A stretch of DNA of 64,000 bases, taken from positions 806,001 through 870,000 of the forward strand of contig OZ241385.1 of NCBI GenBank assembly GCA_965200825.1, written 5' to 3'. Positions 1 through 9,373 of this stretch are shown here, in pieces. The notes below the pieces were generated by a model, which worked only from the letters and a program-made list of their open reading frames with translations, made no database searches and was not told where the DNA came from. A program made the position numbers and the translations under genes. This DNA is from Bin80 sp026709335. GTDB lineage: Bacteria; Bacteroidota; Rhodothermia; Rhodothermales; Bin80. How positions within the stretch are numbered: the stretch's first letter is position 1; each line of letters opens with the position of its first letter.

Positions 1-1
1 A

Positions 2-967
2 ATTATAGAGCCCATTCCTTTTCCCGAACCCCGCTATCGAGAGGCGATTCGAGCAAAGACAGAGGGAGAAGAAGATAAACTGGCCCAAGGGCTCCATCAG
101 ATCACATCGGAGGATCCTTCATTGGTCGTCGTGCATGAGCCTCACCTTAGCCAGATTAGCTTAGGTGGCCAAGGGGCGATGCATCTCAAAGTTGCTCAAT
201 ACCGATTAAAGTCCAAAGTAAACGTGGAAGTTGAGTACGCGCGCCCTCGCGTAGCTTATCGTGAAACTGTCACAACCGAAGCTCGAGATTCTTATCGGCA
301 TAAGAAGCAAACAGGTGGAGCAGGGCAGTTTGCTGATATTTCTGTGTTGATAGAGCCACTCGATGGAGAGTTCCAGAAACGACCTGACATCAATGTTCGA
401 AATGTAGCTCAAGCAAAAACCGCATGGGGATCAACGATTGAATTCATTGATGCAATTGTTGGTGGTGTGATTGACATGAGACGCTTTTTTGGGGCAATTC
501 AGAAGGGAGTTCTTGAAGGCATGCAAAGGGGACCGGTAGCGGGATATCCAGTGGGCGATGTCCGATTTGTGATCTACGATGGGGGAATGCATTCGGTAGA
601 TTCTAATGAAAATGCATTTCGGACGGCCGCTCGTATGGTATTTCGTGAATCATTCCGTAAAGCGAAGCCTGTGATCCTGGAGCCTATCCATGACGTGGAG
701 GTCACGGTTCCAGATACGTACACAGGAGATGTGATGGGAGATTTGAATGGACGCCGTGCGGCCATCAAGGGCATGGAGGCCGAAGGGATCATGCAAAAAA
801 TCCTTGTTCAGGTGCCAGAGGCTGAGTTGTATCAGTATTCAACCCGTGTACGTTCCATGACACAGGGGAGGGGAATTCATAGCGCACGATTCAGCCACTA
901 CCAAGCAATGCCTCGCAATGTACAAGAGGAAGTAGTTGCTACTGCCGCCAAAGCCGATCAGGAGTAA
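2..967 (+). CDS. Elongation factor G-like GTPase paralogue, C-terminal part
   Basis: The gene is cut by the left edge of the window; the frame is open from base 2, giving about 321 residues. They cover the end of domain II/III (EDKL and EDPS landmarks), domain IV (TGGAGQFAD) and domain V (GDVMGDLNGRR, then MTQGRG). EF-G drives tRNA-mRNA translocation or ribosome recycling in the cytoplasm. Where canonical EF-G has a YDGSYHxVDS-type loop, this protein has YDGGMHSVDSN, which resembles the second EF-G paralogue of many Bacteroidota rather than the main fusA. The G domain lies outside the window, so the paralogue assignment is an inference. The 3' end overlaps an antisense remnant. Confidence 0.9.
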   Translation: MIEPIPFPEPRYREAIRAKTEGEEDKLAQGLHQITSEDPSLVVVHEPHLSQISLGGQGAMHLKVAQYRLKSKVNVEVEYARPRVAYRETVTTEARDSYRHKKQTGGAGQFADISVLIEPLDGEFQKRPDINVRNVAQAKTAWGSTIEFIDAIVGGVIDMRRFFGAIQKGVLEGMQRGPVAGYPVGDVRFVIYDGGMHSVDSNENAFRTAARMVFRESFRKAKPVILEPIHDVEVTVPDTYTGDVMGDLNGRRAAIKGMEAEGIMQKILVQVPEAELYQYSTRVRSMTQGRGIHSARFSHYQAMPRNVQEEVVATAAKADQE

Positions 968-1290
968 TATCAGAATTAATTTTGTGGCTCTTCTTGAAGG
1001 CTTCAGTCAACTCTTCGGCCCGTCCTAACATCCATTTGAAATAATCCTGTTGGCGATTCTCATCATGAGGATCACAGGCAAGGGTACACTGAATTTTTGA
1101 GGTTTTCTTGCCCTTAAGTGGAAGTCATTCTATTTTGGTTTTCACGGTTTCTCGAAACCGGTCTTTGTTTTCAGTCAACCACGGAGTAAAATCTTTTGTC
1201 TCATCTTCCAGATCTCCCTGATCTTTATGTTTTCGAGAGTTTCAAAATTATCTTTGATGTTAAAAATCGGGATTTGTGTAGCAAAATCCA
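939..1290 (-). pseudogene. Decayed remnant, possibly DUF4268-type protein
   Basis: On the minus strand two protein-like pieces lie in different frames. The upstream piece (about 1290-1125, itself crossing a frame change near 1230) contains DFTPWLTEN and ends at a TGA at 1125-1127. The downstream piece (about 1113-939) contains DPHDENRQQDYFKWM and ends at 939. DFTPWL near the start and a DPxDxxxxxxxxxWM-type segment near the end are, from memory, features of DUF4268 nuclease-like proteins. If that is right, most of the middle has been deleted. The family call is tentative; the disrupted-frame observation is direct. Confidence 0.35.
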
Positions 1291-1513
1291 CATATATGGG
1301 AATCTTTGGCAAAGTTCAGGTTTTTTTCTAAATCATTGGGTAACTTTCCCTTTCACGAACGCCAGCAATCGCGTATTTATTGGCTGTGGTATTTGTTTTA
1401 TGAAGACTTTTAGAGTATTGCAAATTCTTTTGCAAAGGGGATATTTCGGGAAGTTTCATGCAGATACGAAAGGATCGTTATCTCCGAGAGGTTTGAGTAG
1501 CTCCAAATGCCGG

Positions 1514-4084
1514 ATGATACAAAGTGGCAAAGGTGGTACGAGAGGCCTTGCATGGATACTCGTGTTTGTAGCGTTCTGCGGATCCCCTTCGGCTCTTTTC
1601 GCACAGAGGTTGTCGATCACTCCGCCAGCGGTGACGGTTATGGAGGGAAACTCCGGGGAGGTTACGGTCGTGCTGTCGTCGGCGCCAGCGTCAAACGTAA
1701 CTGTAAATATTGTAAGATCTAATGGGACGGAAATCCGTCTGAGCAAAACGGAACTGACGTTCACTCCTTCAAATTGGAATATCGTGCAGACGGTGACGCT
1801 GACAGCGGAAGATGATGAAGATCTTACGGATGACGAGGAAACATTGATTTTCATTGCACGCGGAGATGACTATGAAGGAAGTGGTGTTACCATTCATCCA
1901 GAAACGGCAACAATTGCCTCTCCCGGCCAGAGCGTCCAACTCAACGCAACTATTGAGGATCAGGATGGATCTCCTGTAACAGGTGTGTCCTTTGATTGGT
2001 CAAGCGCTGACTCTTCTGTGGCGGTGGTGGACTCGACGGGTAAAGTAACCGCTGTCGGTTTAGGCATGACAGCGATCACGGCTACATTGGACGCCATCCC
2101 GGAGACAGCAACGATCTCGAGCGAAGCCGCCGTGCAGGTTGCATCTGACGAAATCACCGACCGTGATGTATTGATGATACTCTATAATGCCACAGACGGC
2201 CCCAACTGGGTTGATAATACCAACTGGCTGACCGATGCTCCGTTGGGGGAATGGTATGGAGTGGAGACGGACAATACCGGGCGGGTCGTCGGCGTGGATC
2301 TTAGTGGCAGATGGGATAGTGAAACACGTAGATGGATATTCCATGGCCTATCAGGTTCGATCCCTTCTGAACTCGGGAATCTTGTCAATCTGGCACGGCT
2401 GGAACTGGATCATAACGATCTGACCGGCCCGATCCCTCCTGAACTTGGTAACCTCGCCGATCTAAGTGTTCTGGATCTCTCGGTTAATGATCTGACTGGC
2501 ACGATTCCTCCCGAACTCGGTGGTCTTGCCAATCTAGAACAACTGATTTTCGAGGGTAACGATCTGAGTGGCCCGATCCCACCCGAACTTGGTAACCTTG
2601 CCAGCCTGAGGGGCCTATATCTCGGAGATAACGATCTGAGTGGCCCGATTCCCCCCGAACTCGGTAACCTTGTCAGCCTGAGGAACCTCTTTCTCAGCCA
2701 TAACAGACTCATCGGATCGATCCCTCCCGAATTCGGTAATCTTGCCAGCCTTTCGTCTCTGTATCTTCGTTATAACGATCTGTCGGGCCCGATTCCACCT
2801 GAACTCGGGAACCTTGCCAATCTGACATGGCTGTTCCTCGATAATAACAATCTGACCGGTCCGATTCCGCCCGAACTCGGGAATCTTTCCAATCTGCGGC
2901 AGCTCTCTCTCTGGAGCAGCAATCTGACCGGTTCGATCCCACCCGAACTCGGGAACCTTTCCAATCTGCGGCAGCTCTCTCTCTGGAGCAGCAATCTGAC
3001 CGGTCCGATTCCACCCGAGCTCGGTAATCTCACCAGCCTATCGTCTCTGAACCTCTGGAGCAATGATCTGTCGGGTCCAATTCCGCCTGAGCTCGGAAAC
3101 CTTGCCAATCTATCATCCTTGACACTCAGTTCTAACGACCTTTCGGGTCCGATTCCTCCCGAACTCGGTAGCCTCGCCAATCTATCGTCTCTGTACCTCT
3201 CGGCCAACGATCTGAGCGGCCCGATTCCTCCCGAACTCGGTAGCCTCGCCAATCTATCGTCTCTGTACCTCTCGGCCAACGATCTGACTGGCACGATTCC
3301 TCCGAGTTTTCAACAACTCTCGGAATTGAGATTTTTCTATTTCAACAATAACATTGATCTCTGTCTTCCGGATGACCTGGTCGCGTGGTACGAAACCCTC
3401 CAAGGAAAAAATGGTCCGAGCTGCCCTGACAGAGAGGTATTTCGAACCTTGTATGAAGCTGCAGGAGGGAGCGATTGGACCAACGCGGCAGGGTGGCTTA
3501 CAGATGCTCCTCTTGGTGAATGGTACGGTATAGAGATGGATGCATCTGGCCGCGTGTCTACTGTGGATCTTGCGGGGAATGGCCTCTCGGGCCGTCTTAC
3601 TGACAGGATCGGCGAATTGGCTGGGCTTACGATACTGCGGATTGGTGACAATGCTTTGACCGGATATTTGCCACCTTCGCTCCGCCTGCTCCCGCTTCAG
3701 GAACTGCATTATGCGAATACGGAGCTGTGCGTTTTGACCACAGTATCCGTCCAGAGATGGCTCGCCGGAATCCCGTCTCACGAGGGCACCATGGAGGAGT
3801 GCCAGTTGGAGGATCGTGAGATCTTACAGATTGTGCACCAGGCTACGAAAGGATTCGACTGGACAGTATCCGACAACTGGCTCACCGACGCTCCGCTTGA
3901 ACAATGGCACGGGGTGAGAACCAATACAGATGGTCGCGTCGTGAGCCTGGACTTGCGAGGGAATGGACTGGATGGGGAGATCCCGCCGGAATTGGGTGGA
4001 CTGACCGAACTGGATACCTTGATCCTGTTCAATAACTTTCTCCGTGGCTCAATCCCACCCGATCTGGGCAATCTGGCAATGTAA
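1514..4084 (+). CDS. Secreted leucine-rich-repeat protein, N-terminal part of a frameshifted gene
   Basis: The ATG at 1514 was chosen because it is followed by a good Sec signal peptide (basic start, hydrophobic LAWILVFVAF, cleavage near ALFAQ). ATG 1400 in the same frame is an alternative that would hide the signal. Mature order: a Calx-beta-like segment (about 32-125), a Big_2-like Ig domain (SFDWSSADSSVAVVD), then three LRR modules. Each module opens with the same cap (WLTDAPLGEWYG or close variants), and the first carries about 13 plant-type repeats of the form SGPIPPELGNLxxLxxLxLxxN. The frame stops at TAA 4082-4084 in mid-repeat. The next bases continue the repeat in another frame, so this is the first 856 residues of a longer protein. 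It is probably exported or surface-attached; its ligand is unknown. Confidence 0.8.
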   Translation: MIQSGKGGTRGLAWILVFVAFCGSPSALFAQRLSITPPAVTVMEGNSGEVTVVLSSAPASNVTVNIVRSNGTEIRLSKTELTFTPSNWNIVQTVTLTAEDDEDLTDDEETLIFIARGDDYEGSGVTIHPETATIASPGQSVQLNATIEDQDGSPVTGVSFDWSSADSSVAVVDSTGKVTAVGLGMTAITATLDAIPETATISSEAAVQVASDEITDRDVLMILYNATDGPNWVDNTNWLTDAPLGEWYGVETDNTGRVVGVDLSGRWDSETRRWIFHGLSGSIPSELGNLVNLARLELDHNDLTGPIPPELGNLADLSVLDLSVNDLTGTIPPELGGLANLEQLIFEGNDLSGPIPPELGNLASLRGLYLGDNDLSGPIPPELGNLVSLRNLFLSHNRLIGSIPPEFGNLASLSSLYLRYNDLSGPIPPELGNLANLTWLFLDNNNLTGPIPPELGNLSNLRQLSLWSSNLTGSIPPELGNLSNLRQLSLWSSNLTGPIPPELGNLTSLSSLNLWSNDLSGPIPPELGNLANLSSLTLSSNDLSGPIPPELGSLANLSSLYLSANDLSGPIPPELGSLANLSSLYLSANDLTGTIPPSFQQLSELRFFYFNNNIDLCLPDDLVAWYETLQGKNGPSCPDREVFRTLYEAAGGSDWTNAAGWLTDAPLGEWYGIEMDASGRVSTVDLAGNGLSGRLTDRIGELAGLTILRIGDNALTGYLPPSLRLLPLQELHYANTELCVLTTVSVQRWLAGIPSHEGTMEECQLEDREILQIVHQATKGFDWTVSDNWLTDAPLEQWHGVRTNTDGRVVSLDLRGNGLDGEIPPELGGLTELDTLILFNNFLRGSIPPDLGNLAM
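2350..3310 (+). repeat. Tandem 72-bp LRR-coding repeat array
   Basis: About 13 units with an exact 72-bp period encode 24-residue leucine-rich repeats. Two neighbouring pairs are nearly clonal: 2885-2932 equals 2957-3004 over 48 nt, and 3149-3215 equals 3221-3287 over 67 nt. Other units differ at many positions. The pattern fits ongoing unit duplication by slippage or unequal crossover within the gene. Confidence 0.9.
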
Positions 4085-6870
4085 AGCTTGTCGTTCTCGC
4101 AGCGAATCAGCTTTCTGGACCAATCCCTCCAGAGCTGGGCGGGTTTACCAGTGCATTAGAACTATTTCTGAATAGCAATCAATTGACATCTGTCCCGCCG
4201 GAGTTGGGTAACCTAAGTAGTTTGGAATCCCTGAGTTTGAGTTTCAACGAATTGGCATCTATCCCGTCGGAATTGGGCAACCTAAGCAGCCTGGAATCCC
4301 TGAATCTGAGTCTCAACGAATTGGCATCTATCCCGCCGGAGTTGGGCAATCTAAGTAGCCTGGGATCCCTGAACCTGAATTTAAACGAATTAACATCTAT
4401 CCCGCCGGAGTTGGGCAACCTCACTCAATTGAGAACTCTACAACTCTGGTCAAACCAATTGCCATCCATTCCCTCAGAGTTGGGTCAACTGGAAAACTTA
4501 CAATTTCTCGATCTTGGTGAGAACCGCCTCACATCCATTCCCCCAGAGTTAGGTCAACTGGAATTCTTGGGGGAGCTCTATCTTAATGAGAACCGCCTCA
4601 CCTCCATTCCCTCAGAGCTAGGTCAACTGAAAAACTTGTGGTGGCTCGATCTTTTTGAGAATCGACTCACTTCCATTCCTCCGGAGTTAGGTCAACTGGA
4701 AAACTTGCAGTATCTCTATCTTTTTGGGAACCGCCTCAATTCCTTTCCGCATTCACCTGGTGGCTTCCGAAGTTTGAGAGTCCTGGATCTTTCTCAGAAC
4801 GAGTTAACGCTCTTCCCATCGGAGCTCGGGGAGCTGGACTTTCTTCAGATTCTGGAACTTGACAGAAATCGGCTGACAGACATTCCTTCCGATCTCGGCC
4901 GCATAGCTGATATGAGGCAGACTTTCTTTGCTCCACGTGATAGCATTCCTCTCTGGGGAAATGGGAACGATGAGAAGCTCCCCTGGGAACTGGACTCTGA
5001 TGAACATCGATTTACATCCGATTCGCGGGAACTGGATCGATTCAACGACTTGCAGGCGAAGATTGACGGACTACGCGAACCGAAAGTGGTCGTGAACGAC
5101 ACGATCGCATTTCCGAATCTCGAGATTCTCGATCTCTCCTCCAACGAATTTAGCGGACCTTTTCCAGAAGGGCTGCTCAATCTCACGGAATTGGAAAGCA
5201 TGAGTCTTAACGGCAATACCAGCCTGGTCGGCCCCCTTCCTCTCGGCCTGACAGCACTGGAGTTGCTGGAGAATCTGCACACGAGTGAGACAGGCTTGTG
5301 CGCACCGATGATCCCGGAGTTTCTTGACTGGCTCAGGAATGTGACGCGGCAGCGAGTGGCGCATTGCGAACAAGGCGAAAATACAATGGCCTATCTTGTC
5401 CAGGCTGTCCAATCCCGCGAATTTCCAGTGCCGCTGGTTGCGGGAAAACCTGCGCTGCTGCGGGTGTTTCTGACAGTGAAATCTGGTACGGCCAACATGC
5501 CCCCTGTCCGAGCGACTTTCTACTGGGGCGAGGCCGTCATTCATCGAGTGGAGATCCCCGGATCCTCCCATCCTATCCCTGCACAGGTGGACGAGAGTTC
5601 TCTGTCGAAGTCTGCGAACGCAGAAATCCCTGGATATGTGATCCAGCCGGGTTTAGGAGTTGTAATTGAGCCGGATCCTGAGAGGACGCTCGATCCGGCA
5701 TTGGGCGTGGTGCCGCGCATCCCTGCTAGTGGCCGTATGGCGGTGGACGTACGTGCGATGCCGGTCTTCGAGGTGACACTGGTCCCCTTCCTCTGGCAGA
5801 AGAATCCAGATTCCTCGATCATTGACACTGTCGCTGCCATGGTCGCCGATCCCCAAGGTCACAGATTATTTGAGCGCACACATGTGCTGCTGCCCATCTC
5901 CGAAATCAACGCAACGGCGCACGAACCGGTCTTGACATCCACCAATAACGGGAGAGATCTCCTCAGCGAGGTGGAGATGATCCGAGTCGCCGAAGGCAGG
6001 CATGGTCACTATTTGGCGGTCATGGCGCCTCCCACCACGCCTAGGGGGCTCGGCGGCGTCGCTTATGGCATCGGCAGCTGGTCAAGCTTCTCGCTCCTTG
6101 ACTCCGAGATCATCGCCCACGAGTTCGGCCACAACCGTGCCCTCTACCACGCACCGTGTGGTGGAGCTGGCGGGCCGGATCGATTTTATCCTTATGAAGA
6201 AGGGAACATCGGTGTATGGGGGTACGACTTTGATACCGCTGAACTGGTGTCGCCGAGCCAGTCAGACTTCATGTCCTACTGCGGCCCTACCTGGACGAGC
6301 GACTATCAGTTCAACAACGCGGTTCGTTACCGGCTCGAGACCGAAACTGAACCCAACTCGAACCTGATCGCCGCTGCATCATCCGCCTGGACTGCCTCTG
6401 AGCGTACGCTGATGCTCTGGGGTGGCCTGGACGCAGAAGGTGAGCCCTATCTAAGACCCAGTTTCTTTATTGACACCTCGCCTACACTACCGGAGGTCGC
6501 CGGTCCCTGGTCACTCACCGGCGTAGGTGAAACGGGTACGGTGCTGTTCTCGTTGTCCTTCGCCATGTCGGAGTTCACCGACACCGACGACGAGCGCGCC
6601 GGATTTACGTTCGCAGTGCCGGTCACATGGACAGAGGAACTGGCGAGCATCACGTTGCAGGGGCCAGGTGGCTTGGTCAGCCTTGACCACAATACCGATC
6701 AGCCCATGACCATCTTGCGCGATGCGACGACAGGCCGGATTCGGGGAATTCTCGATGGAGACCTAGACAAGTCGACTCTGGGCATGATCGCAATTAGCGA
6801 CGAAAACACTCAGAATATTCAAGTCCTATTCAGCCGGGGGATTCCCAATTCTACGGATGTGAACCGGTGA
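4084..6870 (+). CDS. LRR and metzincin-like metalloprotease, C-terminal part of the frameshifted gene
   Basis: This frame continues the LRR consensus straight across the stop at 4082-4084; the first in-frame start-like codon is only a TTG at 4183. About 930 residues: further LRRs of the SIPPELGNLSSLESL form, a non-LRR linker, then a zinc-protease segment with HEFGHNRALYH (6118-6150). This matches HExxHxxxxxH, with Ala where metzincins usually have Gly, and is followed by a Met-turn-like FMSYC near 6268. The C terminus is beta-rich. One missing base in the codon after ATG 4079 would join both parts into one protein of about 1,785 residues with perfect repeat spacing. Substrate and target are unknown; degradation of external protein or adhesion to it is an inference. 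Confidence 0.75.
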   Translation, partial: KLVVLAANQLSGPIPPELGGFTSALELFLNSNQLTSVPPELGNLSSLESLSLSFNELASIPSELGNLSSLESLNLSLNELASIPPELGNLSSLGSLNLNLNELTSIPPELGNLTQLRTLQLWSNQLPSIPSELGQLENLQFLDLGENRLTSIPPELGQLEFLGELYLNENRLTSIPSELGQLKNLWWLDLFENRLTSIPPELGQLENLQYLYLFGNRLNSFPHSPGGFRSLRVLDLSQNELTLFPSELGELDFLQILELDRNRLTDIPSDLGRIADMRQTFFAPRDSIPLWGNGNDEKLPWELDSDEHRFTSDSRELDRFNDLQAKIDGLREPKVVVNDTIAFPNLEILDLSSNEFSGPFPEGLLNLTELESMSLNGNTSLVGPLPLGLTALELLENLHTSETGLCAPMIPEFLDWLRNVTRQRVAHCEQGENTMAYLVQAVQSREFPVPLVAGKPALLRVFLTVKSGTANMPPVRATFYWGEAVIHRVEIPGSSHPIPAQVDESSLSKSANAEIPGYVIQPGLGVVIEPDPERTLDPALGVVPRIPASGRMAVDVRAMPVFEVTLVPFLWQKNPDSSIIDTVAAMVADPQGHRLFERTHVLLPISEINATAHEPVLTSTNNGRDLLSEVEMIRVAEGRHGHYLAVMAPPTTPRGLGGVAYGIGSWSSFSLLDSEIIAHEFGHNRALYHAPCGGAGGPDRFYPYEEGNIGVWGYDFDTAELVSPSQSDFMSYCGPTWTSDYQFNNAVRYRLETETEPNSNLIAAASSAWTASERTLMLWGGLDAEGEPYLRPSFFIDTSPTLPEVAGPWSLTGVGETGTVLFSLSFAMSEFTDTDDERAGFTFAVPVTWTEELASITLQGPGGLVSLDHNTDQPMTILRDATTGRIRGILDGDLDKSTLGMIAISDENTQNIQVLFSRGIPNSTDVNR

Positions 6871-7049
6871 GAAAATCAAACAGAATAGGCTTGTCTGGCC
6901 TACTCCGAACGCAACTCTTATGTTCAGATGCGCATTCTTCTGCCAGCCGTATTTTATCTGTGAGCTTGGGCTTTGTAAGTCATACAAGGTATTACTAGAA
7001 TGCATGCCATGGCTTAAATCACACTGCGGTATCAGATGCAGTTGATTGT

Positions 7050-8045
7050 TTACCTTGCTTGTCTCTTTTTTGAGGTTGATTTTTTACCTCGACTCCGTAT
7101 AGGTTTTTTCTTTGTGAACTTGACACTTTCGAGTTCAATATCTTCAATCAGGCCGTTATCCAATTTTACACGTACGGTTCGCGAGAATATGTTTGTCCCG
7201 ATCACGTGACCATCCCCTTGATCTGTATCTATCTTTGTATTTTTTGAGGGAAAATCTTCAAGGATTTTCATGTATTGCTCAAGCTCGTAATTCAAACAAC
7301 ACTTGAGCTGCCCACATCGCCCGGTTAATCGTTCGTTCGCAAGTGAGAAATCCATTTTTTTTGCAGCCGAAGCGGATACTGGAGGAATCTGGCGCATCCA
7401 TGACGAACAGCAAAGCTCTCGTCCACACACACCAAGGCCACCAAGTCGAGCTGTCTCTTCTCGAGGAGTCAGGCGGAGAAATTCAACACGGGACTTAAAT
7501 TGACGGCAAAGATCAGTAATAACCGGCCGTATCGAAACCTTATTCTTGCTCGTGTAAAAGAAGGACAGACGCTTACGGTCAAATTGCCATTCCGCATCGA
7601 TTATTTTGATGGGAAGCTGGCGTCTTCGAATTGCATATTTTGCAGTACGAAGAGCCTCCTTTTCGGCCTTCTTATTTTTGTTATATATACTGCGATCGTT
7701 GGACGAAGCCAGACGGAGGACCTGACCATAATTCGGGTTCTGCCGTGCACGAATGTACACGAGCTCGCCGGTAAGTACAACCTGTCCATAATCAAGACCT
7801 CGTTGTGCAGAAACAATGATCTCATCTCCGGCATGAACGGGGATTTTTCGCTTGTTCTGGTACACTTTTCTACGACGTCCCCTGAACGCAACTTCGACCA
7901 AATCACAGTGATCTCGTCCCGCAACCTTTGAAGACTCGGGGAGCCAGTCGAAAATTTGTACAGACGGACAACTGTCATTACAACCGCCGTAACCTGTCAG
8001 CGAACTCCCGCTACAACCACAGGCACCATTTGCCCCACAAGCCAT
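7050..8045 (-). CDS. ricT: PSP1-domain protein RicT (YaaT)
   Basis: 331 residues. The PSP1 domain is recognisable by GVCGRELCCSSW and GRCGQLKCCLNYE, the paired cysteine clusters of the RicT/YaaT family. An extra Cys/Gly-rich N terminus (Cys 3, 9, 11, 22, 26) and a Lys/Arg-rich C terminus flank it. In Bacillus, RicT works with RicA and RicF as an iron-sulfur complex that affects RNase Y-dependent RNA maturation; the role here is not established. It follows holB by 80 bp on the same strand, a widely conserved pairing. Confidence 0.88.
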   Translation of the reverse strand: MACGANGACGCSGSSLTGYGGCNDSCPSVQIFDWLPESSKVAGRDHCDLVEVAFRGRRRKVYQNKRKIPVHAGDEIIVSAQRGLDYGQVVLTGELVYIRARQNPNYGQVLRLASSNDRSIYNKNKKAEKEALRTAKYAIRRRQLPIKIIDAEWQFDRKRLSFFYTSKNKVSIRPVITDLCRQFKSRVEFLRLTPREETARLGGLGVCGRELCCSSWMRQIPPVSASAAKKMDFSLANERLTGRCGQLKCCLNYELEQYMKILEDFPSKNTKIDTDQGDGHVIGTNIFSRTVRVKLDNGLIEDIELESVKFTKKKPIRSRGKKSTSKKRQAR

Positions 8046-8125
8046 AATGAATTGGAGTTTTCACGAAAATGGTAAATATCGATACATTACGCTGTGAGGC
8101 CCATTACGTTCGATTCATGGGAGAG

Positions 8126-9280
8126 CTACATTGTGAGAGGGTTGAACAGCTTCCCATTATGAGGAGCTCGCATCGCCTGCCCCAAACGCGAAGACAAATT
8201 CACTAGTAATAGTGTTGTATGTACATTCGATTCCGTCAGAAGCAATGCCTCCTCGACGAGGCGGACCATTGCATCTAGGTCAGCATTTTGGAGGTTACGA
8301 TTGAATTTCATAATCTCCTCTTTCTGATCCTGATTTGTGATGAGAGCTTTTTCTCCCATAGCTCGATAAAGTGCCACGTCTCGGATCCAGTTCAAAAGGA
8401 GCCTAAGTAGGTTTCTGATTCCATCTCGGCTGGATTGGCTGATCTCTGCAATCAGATCCGTTTGCTGCACAAATTTTCTCATAAATGCGAAACGGAGAAA
8501 AGATAAAACTCGATCACGGTCATTGCGCAGGCTCTCATTTTGGGTTAACTCTAAAGCATGCAAATAAGAGCCCTGCGACATATTCCCTATGACATCTGCT
8601 AAATTCGCATCAACATTTTTACGCGCTTGTAAGGCGTTAGAGATTGTTTCGGGTGATAGAACCTCAAAGGACAAGTGCTGACAGCGAGACAAGATGGTTG
8701 GCAATAATTGATCTTTTCTCGATGTCGTCAGGATGAATATTGTATTAGGCCCAGGCTCTTCAAGAAGTTTCAGGAAAGCATTTGCCGCACGTTCACGCAT
8801 TGTATCGGCATCGGTGATGATGATAATACTGTAAGTGCCCATGGAAGGTCGTAGCATGACATGTTGACGAAGATGTAGGTTTATCCGGTCAATAGAGTAA
8901 AAGGCCTGCTTATATCTTTTTGTTGCACTTTTCGAGGCCCCCAAATTAGGGGCACGAAGAAAATCAATTGCTGCATAGGGATCTTCTGCAAGCAAGGCAA
9001 TACGTCGGGCTGCCTCTCCGGCCTTCGCGTCACTGGGCTCTGCCAGTAAAAACTGGATATCAGGATGCTCCACCTTAGATGATCTTTTACATGACTGACA
9101 TCTCTGTTCTGTGCTACAGCCTTCGCACTGCAATGCCTGAGCAAATGCAAGAGCAACTGCACGTTTTCCTGTTCCATCTAGACCATGAAACAGATACGCA
9201 TGAGATACGTGGCCTGAATCCACGGTACGCTGCAATAGGTTGATTACTTTTTTTTGCCCTATGATGTTATCCCAGTGCAT
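8126..9280 (-). CDS. holB: DNA polymerase III delta-prime subunit
   Basis: 384 residues of the clamp-loader AAA+ family. It starts MHWDNIIGQ and has a Walker A variant GLDGTGKRA near residue 35. A zinc-module cysteine series follows (CEGCSTEQRCQSC), then LLEEPGPNTIFILTT and the SRC arginine-finger motif (LSRCQHL). Delta-prime is the rigid partner of the complex that loads the sliding clamp at the replication fork. An Arg after the P-loop Lys instead of Ser/Thr fits the usual loss of ATP hydrolysis in this subunit. It heads the holB-ricT pair. Confidence 0.9.
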   Translation of the reverse strand: MHWDNIIGQKKVINLLQRTVDSGHVSHAYLFHGLDGTGKRAVALAFAQALQCEGCSTEQRCQSCKRSSKVEHPDIQFLLAEPSDAKAGEAARRIALLAEDPYAAIDFLRAPNLGASKSATKRYKQAFYSIDRINLHLRQHVMLRPSMGTYSIIIITDADTMRERAANAFLKLLEEPGPNTIFILTTSRKDQLLPTILSRCQHLSFEVLSPETISNALQARKNVDANLADVIGNMSQGSYLHALELTQNESLRNDRDRVLSFLRFAFMRKFVQQTDLIAEISQSSRDGIRNLLRLLLNWIRDVALYRAMGEKALITNQDQKEEIMKFNRNLQNADLDAMVRLVEEALLLTESNVHTTLLLVNLSSRLGQAMRAPHNGKLFNPLTM

Positions 9281-9373
9281 GCGACTGTAATAAAGGATCT
9301 GTATCTAATCCTACCAATGCCCGAAAGGGTGGTTGCAACCCGCTTTGGATCATCTCCGTTCAAGAGTCAATAA

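Noticed and set aside
2410..3294. Long overlapping minus-strand frames (100-174 codons) with their own repeats
   Set aside because: They are mirror images of the LRR array: the 72-bp period keeps all frames open. They lack start signals and family features.
2350..3310. Regular repeats that could suggest a CRISPR array
   Set aside because: The 72-bp units are fully coding, with no short constant repeat and variable spacer pattern, and no cas genes.
4060..4120. Programmed ribosomal frameshift in the LRR gene
   Set aside because: No slippery heptamer or downstream stem is visible at the junction; a mutation or sequence error is simpler.
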